Positions 7,396 to 15,705 of a stretch of 64,000 bases of DNA are shown in pieces. A program made the position numbers and the translations under genes. Location of the stretch: assembly GCA_046348855.1 (NCBI GenBank), contig JAXMDK010000012.1, forward strand, positions 62,001 to 126,000, written 5' to 3'. Source of the stretch: TMP-24 sp046348855 (GTDB taxonomy: Bacteria > Pseudomonadota > Alphaproteobacteria > Rhodobacterales > Rhodobacteraceae). A model generated the notes under the pieces. It saw only the letters and a program-made list of their open reading frames with translations. It made no database searches and was not told the DNA's origin. Every line of letters starts with the position of its first letter. Within the stretch, counting starts at the first letter, position 1.

Positions 7396-8343
7396 ATGGT
7401 GAATCTGGGCGAGATGTTCGGCGCGGGCGAGGTCCGAACCTTCATGGGCCTGCCGGAGTGCAACGATCTTGTGCGGCTTGAGGCGCGGATCGCCATTATC
7501 GGTGCGGATGCCTGCACCTCCTACCCGAGCGTCGGGGCCTATTGCACCGGCGGGCCGGCGGCGATCCGCGCCGGGGGCGCGCAATATGCGGCCAATCTGG
7601 CGCATATGAACTTCGATCTGGGCGGGGCGATTTTTCCCGGTCGGATCGACGCGGTCGATGCGGGCGATCTGCCGCAGGTGGATGGCGACGGCGCCGGCAA
7701 CCGTGCCCGGATCGGCGCGGCAGTGCGCACGGTCCTGGAGCGGGGCGGGGTTCCGGTGCTGCTGGGCGGCGACGATTCCGTGCCGATCCCGATGATCGAG
7801 GCGTTCGGCGCAATGGGCCGCAAGGTGGCGATCCTGCAGATCGACGCCCATATCGACTGGCGCGACGAAGTGCAGGGCGAACGGCTCGGCCTGTCCTCGA
7901 CCATGCGGCGGGTGTCGGAAATGGCCCATGTCGGCAAGATCGTTCAGGTGGGCCAGCGCGGGATCGGCTCGGCCCGGCTGGGCGATGTGGCGGACGCGCG
8001 GGCGGCGGGCGTCACCTTCATTCCGGCGCGGGCGCTGGCGGCCGAGGGACTGGCGCAGGTGGCCGCCGCCATACCGGACGGGGCCGAGGTCATCGTCTGC
8101 CTGGATTGCGACGCCATCGACCCGGCGTTCATGCCGGCGGTGATCGGCCGGACGGCGGGCGGGCTGTCCTACTGGGACGTGGTCGAGATCATCGACGCGG
8201 TTGCCGCCAAGGCGCGGATCGTCGCCTTCGACATGGTCGAATTCATGCCGGAGCGCGACATAGACGGGCAGGGCGCGCTGGTCGCCGCGCAGCTTCTGGC
8301 GGCGGTTCTGGGGATCGTGGCGCGTCAGGGTGAAAGCCGGTAG
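7396..8343 (+). CDS. Ureohydrolase (arginase/agmatinase family)
   Basis: This 315-residue binuclear metal hydrolase carries LGGDDSVPIPM (residues about 124-134), DAHIDWR with Asp150, His152 and Asp154, CLDCDAIDP with Asp237 and Asp239, and an AFDMVEFMPERD motif near the C-terminus. These correspond to the Mn-binding blocks of agmatinase, arginase and guanidino-acid hydrolases. The first block normally reads GGDHS; here the metal-ligand His is Asp127. The substrate is a guanidino compound by family membership, but which one is not readable. It lies downstream of the HisA-like gene, separated by a terminator. Confidence 0.85.
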   Translation: MVNLGEMFGAGEVRTFMGLPECNDLVRLEARIAIIGADACTSYPSVGAYCTGGPAAIRAGGAQYAANLAHMNFDLGGAIFPGRIDAVDAGDLPQVDGDGAGNRARIGAAVRTVLERGGVPVLLGGDDSVPIPMIEAFGAMGRKVAILQIDAHIDWRDEVQGERLGLSSTMRRVSEMAHVGKIVQVGQRGIGSARLGDVADARAAGVTFIPARALAAEGLAQVAAAIPDGAEVIVCLDCDAIDPAFMPAVIGRTAGGLSYWDVVEIIDAVAAKARIVAFDMVEFMPERDIDGQGALVAAQLLAAVLGIVARQGESR

Positions 8344-8457
8344 CGCCCCGAACAATGGAAGAAGCACGGCCGGGCATCGCCCGCCGGCTACGGGTGTCGG
8401 GCCGGGAAAGAACCCTGCGGGCGGCCTGCGGGGCGGACGAAACCTGAAGCTGGCCGG

Positions 8458-9168
8458 TCAGAGGGCCTGCATCAGATTGTCATTGATCTGCCGGGCCATG
8501 GCGGTGAAGGCCGGCAGGTGCACTGCAAGCTCGGGGCCGAGTCCCGCCGCCCGCTGTGGGCCGAGCGCCCTTTCCATGCTGGCGGCATATTCCGGGACGG
8601 CGCTCCATTCCGCGACGGTACTGGGCGTCATCTCGATATGGAACTGGATGCCCCAGGCGCGGGGGCCGACCCGCAGGGCCTGGACCGGGCAGGCGTCGTT
8701 GGCGGCAAGGACCACGGCACCCTCGGGCAGGTGCTGCACCTCGGCACCGTGCCACTGGAACGCCTGAACCTGCGGCGGGAGGCCGGCAAAGAGGCGGTCC
8801 TTGCGCCCCTCGGCCGTCAGGGCAGTTGTGGTGACGCCGACTTCGGGCACCGCCATCCGTCCGACCTTGCCGCCCGTGGCCTGTGCCAGAAGCTGATGGC
8901 CGAGGCAGATGCCGAGGTAGGGGCGGCCGAGGTCGCGGACCCAGCTGCGGATGGCCGCCATTTCGGGCAGAAGCCAGGGATGCGCCTCGGTCTGCCAGAC
9001 ATCCATCGGCCCGCCCATCACCGCAAGAAGGTCGAAGCCGGAAAGGTCGGGGATTGGGGCGCCTTCGTCCAGCGCGGCGATATGGACGGAATGTCCGGCT
9101 TCGCGCCAGAAGTCGCGGAAGACGCCGGGGTGTTCGACGCCGAGATGCTGGAAGACGAGGATGTTCAT
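8458..9168 (-). CDS. Class I glutamine amidotransferase-like protein
   Basis: This 236-residue protein is a stand-alone class I GATase: MNILVFQHLGVEHPGVFRDFW at the start, VMGGPMDVWQ for the oxyanion region, Cys88 in GICLGHQLLAQ, and His177/Glu179 in GIQFHIEM complete the triad. Stand-alone members include GuaA-like and gamma-glutamyl-polyamine hydrolase-like enzymes. It is convergent with the ureohydrolase gene, so the pair might act on related nitrogen compounds, but this is only context. Confidence 0.85.
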   Translation of the reverse strand: MNILVFQHLGVEHPGVFRDFWREAGHSVHIAALDEGAPIPDLSGFDLLAVMGGPMDVWQTEAHPWLLPEMAAIRSWVRDLGRPYLGICLGHQLLAQATGGKVGRMAVPEVGVTTTALTAEGRKDRLFAGLPPQVQAFQWHGAEVQHLPEGAVVLAANDACPVQALRVGPRAWGIQFHIEMTPSTVAEWSAVPEYAASMERALGPQRAAGLGPELAVHLPAFTAMARQINDNLMQAL

Positions 9169-9277
9169 GCCGGGCCTTCACTGGCAGGTGGGGGCGTTCC
9201 GCTAGATGATGTGCTGTGCCCGGCCTGGTCAAGGGCGGTGTTGCGGCAATCCCCCGCCGCGATCCCCAGCCCCGTGG

Positions 9278-9306
9278 TTGCGTGTGGATTGGCCCCCGTG
9301 TATCAC
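9278..9306 (+). promoter_or_regulatory. Putative promoter of fabF-mltG
   Basis: TTGCGT (9278-9283) and TATCAC (9301-9306) are 17 bases apart and end 35 bases before the fabF ATG. Match by eye only. Confidence 0.4.
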
Positions 9307-9341
9307 CTGCTGAACGCCTTTGATTGCTTGGGGAGAGCCTT

Positions 9342-10604
9342 ATGCGTCGTGTCGTCGTCACGGGTCTTGGAATGGTCACGCCGCTGGCTTGCGGGGTGGA
9401 GGAGACCTGGAAACGGCTGATCGCCGGGCAGTCCGGCGCCGGGCCGATCACGCGCTTCGATGCGTCGAACGTGGTGACGACCTATGCATGCGAAATCCCC
9501 TTCGGCGACGGGACGGACGGCACCTTCAACCCCGACCAGTGGATGGAGCCGAAGGACCGCCGCAAGGTCGACGACTTCATCCTTTATGGCATGGCCGCTG
9601 CCCAGCAGGCGGTCGAGGACGCGGGCTGGAAGCCCGAGGACGAGGAGGGCCGGCTGCGCACCGGCGTGATGATCGGCTCGGGGATCGGCGGGCTGAACTC
9701 GATCGCCGAGACGGCGGTTCTCATCAAGGAAAAGGGGCCGAAGCGGGTCAGCCCGTTCTTCATTCCTGGCGCGCTCATCAACCTGATCTCGGGGCAGGTG
9801 TCGATCCGCTATGGCTTCAAAGGGCCGAACCATGCGGTCGTCACCGCCTGTTCGACCGGGGCCCATGCCATCGGCGATGCGGCGCGGCTGATCCAGTGGG
9901 GCGACGCGGACGTGATGGTGGCGGGTGGCGCGGAAAGCCCGATCAGCGAGATCGGGATCGCCGGGTTCAACGCCTGCAAGGCGCTGTCGACCAAGCGCGG
10001 GAACGAGCCGCAGAAGGCCAGCCGCCCCTATGACGCCGACCGCGACGGGTTCGTCATGGGCGAGGGTGCGGGCGTCGTGGTGCTGGAGGAATACGAGCAT
10101 GCCAAGGCGCGTGGCGCGAAGATCTATGCCGAGGTGCTGGGCTATGGCCTGTCGGGCGACGCCTATCACATCACCGCACCCAGCGAGGACGGCGACGGCG
10201 GGTTCCGCAGCATGTCGGCGGCGCTGAAGCGGGCGGGGATCACCCCCGCCCAGATCGACTACATCAACGCCCACGGCACATCGACCATGGCCGACACGAT
10301 CGAACTGGGCGCGGTCGAGCGGCTTTTGGGCGATCATGCTGGCAAGGCCACGATGTCGTCGACCAAGTCGGCCATCGGCCATCTTCTGGGCGCCGCGGGC
10401 GCGGTCGAGGCGATCTTCTGCGTGCTGGCGATCCGCGATCAGGTGGCGCCGCCGACGATCAACCTGGACAATCCCGCCATCCAGCCGAAGCTTGACCTTG
10501 CGCCGAACAAGGCGGTGAAGCGCCGGATCGATGTGGCGTTGTCCAATTCGTTCGGGTTCGGCGGGACCAATGCCTCGCTGGTGCTCGGCAAGGTCCGGGA
10601 CTGA
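9342..10604 (+). CDS. fabF: 3-oxoacyl-ACP synthase II
   Basis: FabF (420 aa) condenses malonyl-ACP with acyl-ACP in fatty-acid elongation. The Cys-His-His triad is visible: Cys170 in TACSTGAH, His311 in NAHGTSTMADT and His347 in KSAIGHLLGAAGA. The N-terminus MRRVVVTGLGMVTPLACG and the C-terminal SFGFGGTNASLVLG are typical. The ATG follows GGGGAGAG. The stop overlaps the mltG start by one base (TGATG), so the two genes are coupled; fabD, fabG and acpP are about 5-7 kb upstream. Confidence 0.97.
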   Translation: MRRVVVTGLGMVTPLACGVEETWKRLIAGQSGAGPITRFDASNVVTTYACEIPFGDGTDGTFNPDQWMEPKDRRKVDDFILYGMAAAQQAVEDAGWKPEDEEGRLRTGVMIGSGIGGLNSIAETAVLIKEKGPKRVSPFFIPGALINLISGQVSIRYGFKGPNHAVVTACSTGAHAIGDAARLIQWGDADVMVAGGAESPISEIGIAGFNACKALSTKRGNEPQKASRPYDADRDGFVMGEGAGVVVLEEYEHAKARGAKIYAEVLGYGLSGDAYHITAPSEDGDGGFRSMSAALKRAGITPAQIDYINAHGTSTMADTIELGAVERLLGDHAGKATMSSTKSAIGHLLGAAGAVEAIFCVLAIRDQVAPPTINLDNPAIQPKLDLAPNKAVKRRIDVALSNSFGFGGTNASLVLGKVRD

Positions 10605-11767
10605 TGTGGCGGCACGTCGTCTCGAACTTCCTGACGCTGGCGGTGGTGCTGCTGGCGGTGATCGGCGGTATCGTCGGATGGGCCAAGCAGCAGTACAACT
10701 CCCCCGGCCCGCTGGCCGAGGCGATCTGCCTGAAGGTCGAGAAAGGGTCGAACTTCCGCAAGCTGGCCGATGACCTAGCCGGGCGGGGGGCGATCTCGCA
10801 TCCCTACATCTTCAAGGTCGGCGCCGACTATTCCGGTCGGACCGGGGCGCTGAAGGCGGGGTCCTACCTGGTGGGCAAGGGGGCCTCGATGGCCTCCATC
10901 GTCGAGCAGGTGACGGGCACCGGCCAGTCGACCTGCGGGGCCGAGATCAACTACCGGATCGGCGTCAACGGCACCGATGTGGTGGTCAGCGAGTTGGACC
11001 CGGCGACGAGCCAGTTCAAGGAACTGGCCAAGTTCGACCCGGCCGCCGACCCGGCGCCGCCGGACTATGAACGGTTGGCCAAGGACCAGGACGTGCGACT
11101 GGTGGTGACGGTGGCCGAAGGGGCGACAAGCTGGCAGATCGTCGATGCGCTGAGCCGCGACACGTTCCTGTCCGGTGCGGTCAAGGACGTTCCGGCCGAA
11201 GGGACACTGGCGCCGCAGCAATATGACGTGACGCGCGGCATGGCGCGGGCCGATCTGGTGGCGCAGATGCTGGCCAACCAGGCGGCGGCGGTGCAGGAGC
11301 TTTGGGACAAGCGGGCCGAGGGCCTGCCCTACAAGTCGCCCGCCGAGGCGGTGGTCATGGCCTCGCTGGTCGAGAAGGAAACCGGCGTGCCCGAGGAGCG
11401 TGCGCGGGTGGCGAGCGTGTTCCTGAACCGGCTGGCGCAGGGGATGAAGCTGCAGACCGATCCCAGCGTCATCTACGGGCTGACCAAGGGGCAGGGCATC
11501 CTCGGGCGGGGGCTGCGGCAGAGCGAACTGCGGTCGAACACGCCCTACAACACCTATGTCCACGAAGGGCTGCCGCCGGGGCCGATCGCCAACCCCGGCC
11601 GCGCGGCGATCGAAGCGGCGCTGCATCCCGAAAAGACCGCATACCTGTTCTTCGTCGCCGACGGGACCGGCGGCCATGTCTTTGCCGAGACGCTGGCCGA
11701 GCATAACAAGAACGTCGAGAAATGGCGCAAGATCGAGGCCGACCAGCAGGGCGGCACCGGCAACTGA
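10604..11767 (+). CDS. mltG: Endolytic murein transglycosylase
   Basis: MltG (387 aa) is a membrane-anchored lytic transglycosylase that cuts nascent glycan strands and is thought to end their synthesis. The N-terminus has one membrane segment (FLTLAVVLLAVIGGIVGWA). A LysM-like region follows (LKVEKGSNFRKLADDLAGRGA, then VVTVAEGATSWQIVDAL), then the YceG catalytic domain with Glu257 in ASLVEKETGVPEERARVASV and TDPSVIYG. The fabF-mltG arrangement recurs in alphaproteobacteria. Confidence 0.93.
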   Translation: MWRHVVSNFLTLAVVLLAVIGGIVGWAKQQYNSPGPLAEAICLKVEKGSNFRKLADDLAGRGAISHPYIFKVGADYSGRTGALKAGSYLVGKGASMASIVEQVTGTGQSTCGAEINYRIGVNGTDVVVSELDPATSQFKELAKFDPAADPAPPDYERLAKDQDVRLVVTVAEGATSWQIVDALSRDTFLSGAVKDVPAEGTLAPQQYDVTRGMARADLVAQMLANQAAAVQELWDKRAEGLPYKSPAEAVVMASLVEKETGVPEERARVASVFLNRLAQGMKLQTDPSVIYGLTKGQGILGRGLRQSELRSNTPYNTYVHEGLPPGPIANPGRAAIEAALHPEKTAYLFFVADGTGGHVFAETLAEHNKNVEKWRKIEADQQGGTGN

Positions 11768-11873
11768 GGCGGGGTGCCGGCCGATGACGGCGGCGGGCAT
11801 TTGTGATAGGATTTCCGCTGGGGACGAGAACTGGCGGTCAGGCTGGCGCGGGCAGGTCACAGGGAGTGTGGTC

Positions 11874-12299
11874 ATGGCGTCTTCCAAGGGAAATTGCTTT
11901 TGTGGTGCGGTGTCGCTCGAGGTGACGGGGGAGCCCGAGGCGATGGGCTATTGCCACTGCGCCTCGTGCCGGTCGTGGTCGGCGGGGCCGGTGAATGCCT
12001 TCACATTGTGGAAGCCGGAAAACGTGCGCGTCACCAAGGGGGCCGACCGGGTGGGCCAGTTCGCCGGGACGGCCAATTCGGTGCGCAAGTTCTGCAAGGA
12101 TTGCGGCGGGCACCTGATGACGGACCATCCGGCCTGGGGGCTGACTGACGTCTTTGCGGCGACCATTCCCGGTGTGGCCTTCAAGCCGGGGGTGCACGTC
12201 AACTATGCCGAGTCGGTGCTGCCGATGAAGGATGGGTTGCCGAAGCTGCGGGATTTCCCCAAGGAACTGGGCGGCAGCGGCGCGACGATGGCCGAGTGA
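11874..12299 (+). CDS. GFA-family zinc-binding protein
   Basis: This 141-residue protein has the GFA fold signature: GNCFCGAV, CHCASCRSWSAGP and CKDCGGHL supply the cysteines of two zinc sites. Members were named after a glutathione-dependent formaldehyde-activating enzyme, but most have no proven activity. It stands alone between mltG and the GTA promoter region. Start MASSKGNCFCG follows AGGGAGTGTGG. A second GFA protein is encoded near 56.5 kb. Confidence 0.85.
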   Translation: MASSKGNCFCGAVSLEVTGEPEAMGYCHCASCRSWSAGPVNAFTLWKPENVRVTKGADRVGQFAGTANSVRKFCKDCGGHLMTDHPAWGLTDVFAATIPGVAFKPGVHVNYAESVLPMKDGLPKLRDFPKELGGSGATMAE

Positions 12300-12336
12300 C
12301 GGGCCCAGCGGGGCGAAGGTAAACGAAACCTTAAAG

Positions 12337-12391
12337 GACCGTCCGGCAAGCCATTGATATAAAACGGTTTTGCTTGACTTGCCGAACGGTC
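12337..12391 (+). promoter_or_regulatory. Inverted repeat overlapping the GTA promoter (candidate operator)
   Basis: The arms GACCGTCCGGCAAG (12337-12350) and CTTGCCGAACGGTC (12378-12391) are inverted copies with one mismatch. They flank a 27-base AT-rich stretch (12351-12377). The right arm overlaps the -35 and spacer of the promoter candidate. A position like this suits a dimeric activator or repressor; in Rhodobacter capsulatus the activator GafA binds the GTA promoter, so this is a natural candidate, though its binding sequence is not known to me. Confidence 0.5.
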
Positions 12392-12402
12392 GCGGCTATA
12401 CC
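12374..12402 (+). promoter_or_regulatory. Putative promoter of the GTA operon
   Basis: TTGACT (12374-12379), a 17-base spacer and TATACC (12397-12402) form the best sigma-70-like match in the 257-base gap before the GTA genes. The predicted transcript would have a leader of about 145 nt before g1. No terminator is visible between here and g1. Confidence 0.6.
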
Positions 12403-12556
12403 TTCTGACATGCTGGAACAGGTGGGCAAGCGGCGGCGGGGCGACCCGGAGCCGCTTTTTCATTTCGCCGGGGGACGGGTGCGCGGCGAACGGCGCGCAG
12501 GAGGATAGGGCGCGGCGGTCGGGGCGGGCGAGCAAACGGGGCGGGCGCAAGACTGG

Positions 12557-12886
12557 ATGACATTGAGGTTCACGGCCGAAGGGCCAGGGTCGAAATCACT
12601 GATTTCGGCGACGGAGACGCTTTACGCGGAACTTACCGAGGAGCTCCTGGCGGTTCTGCAGAAGCTGAAGGCAGGCGAGTGGGACGCGAAGGCGGCCACG
12701 CATTCCATTCGGGAGGTGCGGGGCGCGCTGAAGCTGGTCCTTGAGGAAAGGATGAAGATTGCGGAATTCAGCAAAGATGCAGCCGGACGCGGCGGCGACG
12801 GCGCAGACGGCGCGCTCGACTTCGACGCGGCACGGGCTGAAATCGGCCGCCGGCTGGCTTGCCTCCGCGACGCCGGAGGTGGTTGA
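12557..12886 (+). CDS. GTA g1: small terminase subunit
   Basis: This 109-residue protein occupies the g1 position immediately before the large terminase and matches GTA TerS in size and character: a helical segment SATETLYAELTEELLAVLQKLKAGEWDAKAA, then REVRGALKLVLEERMKIAE, and a Gly/Asp-rich tail. In RcGTA this protein takes part in packaging and shows weak, non-specific DNA recognition, consistent with random packaging of host DNA. The end overlaps the start of g2 by over 100 bases in another frame. No strong ribosome site precedes the ATG. Confidence 0.75.
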   Translation: MTLRFTAEGPGSKSLISATETLYAELTEELLAVLQKLKAGEWDAKAATHSIREVRGALKLVLEERMKIAEFSKDAAGRGGDGADGALDFDAARAEIGRRLACLRDAGGG

Positions 12887-14183
12887 GGCGTTCCTCGGCT
12901 CGCTGAGCAACGAGGCGCTTCTGGCGCTGCCGTGGCTGTTCGAGTTCTGGGCGCTGCCGCACCAGTTGGCGCCCGAAGGCATGTGGAAATCCTGGGTCAT
13001 CATGGGCGGGCGCGGTGCGGGCAAGACCCGCGCGGGCGCCGAATGGGTCCGGGCGCAGGTCGAAGGGGCGCGGCCGCGCGATCCTGGTTTGGCGCGGCGG
13101 GTGGCGCTGGTCGGCGAGACGGTCGATCAGGCGCGCGAGGTGATGGTGTTCGGCGAAAGCGGCATCCTGGCCTGTTCGCCGCCCGACCGCCGGCCGGTCT
13201 GGGAGGCGGGGCGCAAGCGGCTGGTCTGGCCGAACGGCGCGGTGGCACAGGTTTTTTCGGCCCACGAGCCCGAAAGCCTGCGGGGGCCGCAGTTCGATGC
13301 GGCCTGGGTGGATGAGCTGGCCAAGTGGAAGAAGGCCGAGGAAAGCTGGGACATGCTGCAATTCGCCCTGCGGCTGGGTGACAATCCGCAGCAGGTCGTC
13401 ACCACGACCCCGAAGAACGTCGGTGTGCTGAAGGCGATCCTGAAGAACCCCTCGACCGTCGTGACCCATGCGCCGACCGAGGCGAACAAGGCCTATCTGG
13501 CCGCCTCGTTCATGGAGGAGGTGCAGGCGCGCTATCGGGGAACGCGGCTGGGCCGGCAGGAGTTGGAGGGGCTGTTGCTGGAGGAGGTCGAGGGCGCGCT
13601 CTGGACCACCGCGATGATCGAGGCGGCGCGGGCAGCGGAGCCGGGGCGGATGAGCCGGGTGGTGGTGGCGGTCGATCCCTCGGTTTCGGGGCGCGAGGGC
13701 GCCGATGAATGCGGGATTGTTGTAGTGGGCGCGCTGACCGAGGGGCCGCCGCAGGACTGGCGGGCCTGGGTTCTGGAGGATGCCACGGTTTCCGGCGGCT
13801 CGCCGCAGAAATGGGCCGAGGCGGTGGCGGCGGCCTATCACCGGCACGGTGCGCAGCGGGTGGTGGCCGAGGTCAACCAGGGCGGCGCGCTGGTCGAGAG
13901 CCTGATGCGGTCGGTCGATGCCTTCCTGCCGGTCACGAAGGTTTCGGCGACGCAGGGCAAGGCGGCGCGGGCCGAGCCGGTGGCGGCGCTTTACGAGCAG
14001 GGCCGGGTGCAGCATCTGCGCGGGCTGGGTGCCTTGGAGGACCAGATGTGCCGGATGGCGCGGGGCGGCTACCAGGGCAAGGGCAGTCCCGACCGGGTCG
14101 ATGCGCTGGTCTGGGCGTTGACCGATCTGATGATCGACGCGGCGCGCGGGCGGCAGGGCGTGCCGCAGGTGCGCGGCCTGTAG
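12759..14183 (+). CDS. GTA g2: large terminase (packaging ATPase/nuclease)
   Basis: TerL (about 474 aa) drives DNA into capsids and cuts it. The ATPase half has a Walker A GGRGAGKTRAGAEW (near residue 83), Walker B FDAAWVDELAKW and the coupling motif TTTPKN. The nuclease half shows VAVDPSVSGREGADECGI and SPDRVDALVWALTDL, giving the expected acidic residues. I chose the TTG at 12759 because GAGGAAAGG lies eight bases upstream; an ATG at 12777 is the alternative. Either start lies inside g1, so the two genes overlap by 110-128 bases. Confidence 0.93.
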   Translation: MRNSAKMQPDAAATAQTARSTSTRHGLKSAAGWLASATPEVVEAFLGSLSNEALLALPWLFEFWALPHQLAPEGMWKSWVIMGGRGAGKTRAGAEWVRAQVEGARPRDPGLARRVALVGETVDQAREVMVFGESGILACSPPDRRPVWEAGRKRLVWPNGAVAQVFSAHEPESLRGPQFDAAWVDELAKWKKAEESWDMLQFALRLGDNPQQVVTTTPKNVGVLKAILKNPSTVVTHAPTEANKAYLAASFMEEVQARYRGTRLGRQELEGLLLEEVEGALWTTAMIEAARAAEPGRMSRVVVAVDPSVSGREGADECGIVVVGALTEGPPQDWRAWVLEDATVSGGSPQKWAEAVAAAYHRHGAQRVVAEVNQGGALVESLMRSVDAFLPVTKVSATQGKAARAEPVAALYEQGRVQHLRGLGALEDQMCRMARGGYQGKGSPDRVDALVWALTDLMIDAARGRQGVPQVRGL

Positions 14184-14199
14184 AACCCGCGCCCGGTCG

Positions 14200-14245
14200 T
14201 GGTCGCGGAACCTCCGGCGGGATATTTCGGCCAAGGTGAGGGCGG
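14200..14245 (+). repeat. Degenerate copy of a CGGGATATTT intergenic repeat
   Basis: The gap between TerL and portal contains CGGGATATTTCGG followed by a purine-rich AAGGTGAGGG. Similar blocks occur at 50898-50967 and 59441-59500, where they follow GC-rich hairpins. Here the hairpin part is not clear. Confidence 0.5.
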
Positions 14246-14284
14246 ATCGCGCCGGCTTTGACCAGTTGGATGATGGAGAACGGG

Positions 14285-15454
14285 ATGGGTTGGAGTTTTT
14301 TCCGGCGCGGCGAAGCCGTGCCCGAGGTCAAGGCCTCGGCAACCGGGCGGGTGATCGCCTGGGGATCCTCGGGGCGGGTTGCCTGGAGTCCGCGCGACGT
14401 GGTCAGCCTGACCCGGACCGGCTTTTCGGGCAATCCGGTCGGTTTTCGCGCCGTCAAGCTGATCGCCGAGGCCGCGGCCGCCCTGCCGCTGATCTGCCAG
14501 GACCGCGACCGCCGCTATGATCTGCATCCGTTGATGGCGCTGATCCAGCGGCCGAACCCCGGCCAGGGGCGGGCCGAACTGTTCGAGGCGCTTTACGGCC
14601 AGATCCTGCTGAGCGGGAACGGCTATGTCGAGGCGGTGGGCGCCGAGGGGCTGCCGGTGGAGTTGCATGTGCTGCGGTCGGACCGGATGAACCTGGTGCC
14701 GGGGGCAGATGGCTGGCCGGTGGCCTATGACTATGTGGTGGGCGGGCGGACGCACCGCTTCGACATGACCGGGCCGGTTGATCCGATCTGCCATATCCGC
14801 AGCTTCCATCCGCAGGACGATCACTATGGCCTGTCGCCGATGCAGGCGGCGGCTGTGGCGGTGGATGTGCACAATTCGGCAAGCGCCTGGTCGAAAGCGC
14901 TGCTGGACAATGCGGCGCGGCCGTCGGGGGCGATCGTCTACAAGGGCGTCGACGGGCAGGGGCAACTGTCGCCCGACCAGTACGACCGGCTGGTGAGCGA
15001 GATGGAGATGCATCATCAGGGCGCGCGCAACGCCGGGCGGCCGATGCTGCTGGAAGGCGGGCTGGACTGGAAGCCGATGGGGTTCAGCCCCAGCGACATG
15101 GAATTCCAGAAGACCAAGGAGGCGGCGGCGCGCGAAATCGCTGTGGCCTTCGGGGTGCCGCCGATGCTGTTGGGCATTCCGGGCGATGCGACCTATGCCA
15201 ATTATCAGGAGGCGAACCGCGCCTTCTTCCGGCTGACAGTCCTGCCGCTGGCGACGCGGGTGACGGCGGCGGTGAGCTATTGGCTGTCGACGCATCTGGG
15301 CGAGGAGGTCGAGCTGCGGCCCGATCTGGACCAGGTGCCGGCCCTGGCGGTCGAGCGCGACCAGCAGTGGAAGCGGGTCGGCGAGGCGACGTTCCTGACC
15401 GACGCGGAAAAGCGGTTCATCCTTGGCCTGCCGCGCCTGCAGGACGAGGCCTGA
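14285..15454 (+). CDS. GTA g3: portal protein
   Basis: The portal (about 389 aa) forms the dodecameric ring at the capsid vertex through which DNA passes. It is of the HK97 type: SLTRTGFSGNPVGFRAVKLI, NPGQGRAELFEALYGQILLSGNGYVE, HPQDDHYGLSPMQAAAVAV, and EIAVAFGVPPMLLGIPGDATYANYQEANRAFF, a hallmark of this family. The ATG at 14285 follows GGAG at a good distance; earlier in-frame ATG or TTG codons would add up to nine residues. Length agrees with the RcGTA portal. Confidence 0.94.
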   Translation: MGWSFFRRGEAVPEVKASATGRVIAWGSSGRVAWSPRDVVSLTRTGFSGNPVGFRAVKLIAEAAAALPLICQDRDRRYDLHPLMALIQRPNPGQGRAELFEALYGQILLSGNGYVEAVGAEGLPVELHVLRSDRMNLVPGADGWPVAYDYVVGGRTHRFDMTGPVDPICHIRSFHPQDDHYGLSPMQAAAVAVDVHNSASAWSKALLDNAARPSGAIVYKGVDGQGQLSPDQYDRLVSEMEMHHQGARNAGRPMLLEGGLDWKPMGFSPSDMEFQKTKEAAAREIAVAFGVPPMLLGIPGDATYANYQEANRAFFRLTVLPLATRVTAAVSYWLSTHLGEEVELRPDLDQVPALAVERDQQWKRVGEATFLTDAEKRFILGLPRLQDEA

Positions 15455-15455
15455 G

Positions 15456-15695
15456 ATGGTGCCGGGCAACGGGTCGCGGTTTCTGAAGGAGCCGTTCGAC
15501 TGGACGCGGGATCACCGCTTCGAGGCGACGGAGAAGATCATGGAAGTGCAGTTCCTGGCCGTCGAGCGGCGGCTGGAGCGGATCGAGGCGATGATCATCG
15601 GGGTCGAGAAGCGGATGTGGATGACGGTGTTCGGGGTCGTTGGCGTGATCCTGAGCCAGGCCGTCCAGTCGATCCTGCAGTTTTCGCCGAAATAG
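15456..15695 (+). CDS. GTA g3.5: head-formation protein
   Basis: This 79-residue protein sits between portal and protease, where RcGTA has a small gene required for head formation. It has a charged N-terminal half (EATEKIMEVQFLAVERRLERIEAMIIGVEKR) likely to be helical or coiled coil, then a hydrophobic C-terminal segment (MWMTVFGVVGVILSQAVQSIL) that could be membrane-inserted. The ATG overlaps the end of g3 closely. Its exact role is not known. Confidence 0.75.
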   Translation: MVPGNGSRFLKEPFDWTRDHRFEATEKIMEVQFLAVERRLERIEAMIIGVEKRMWMTVFGVVGVILSQAVQSILQFSPK

Positions 15696-15705
15696 GAGCC
15701 GGGGC

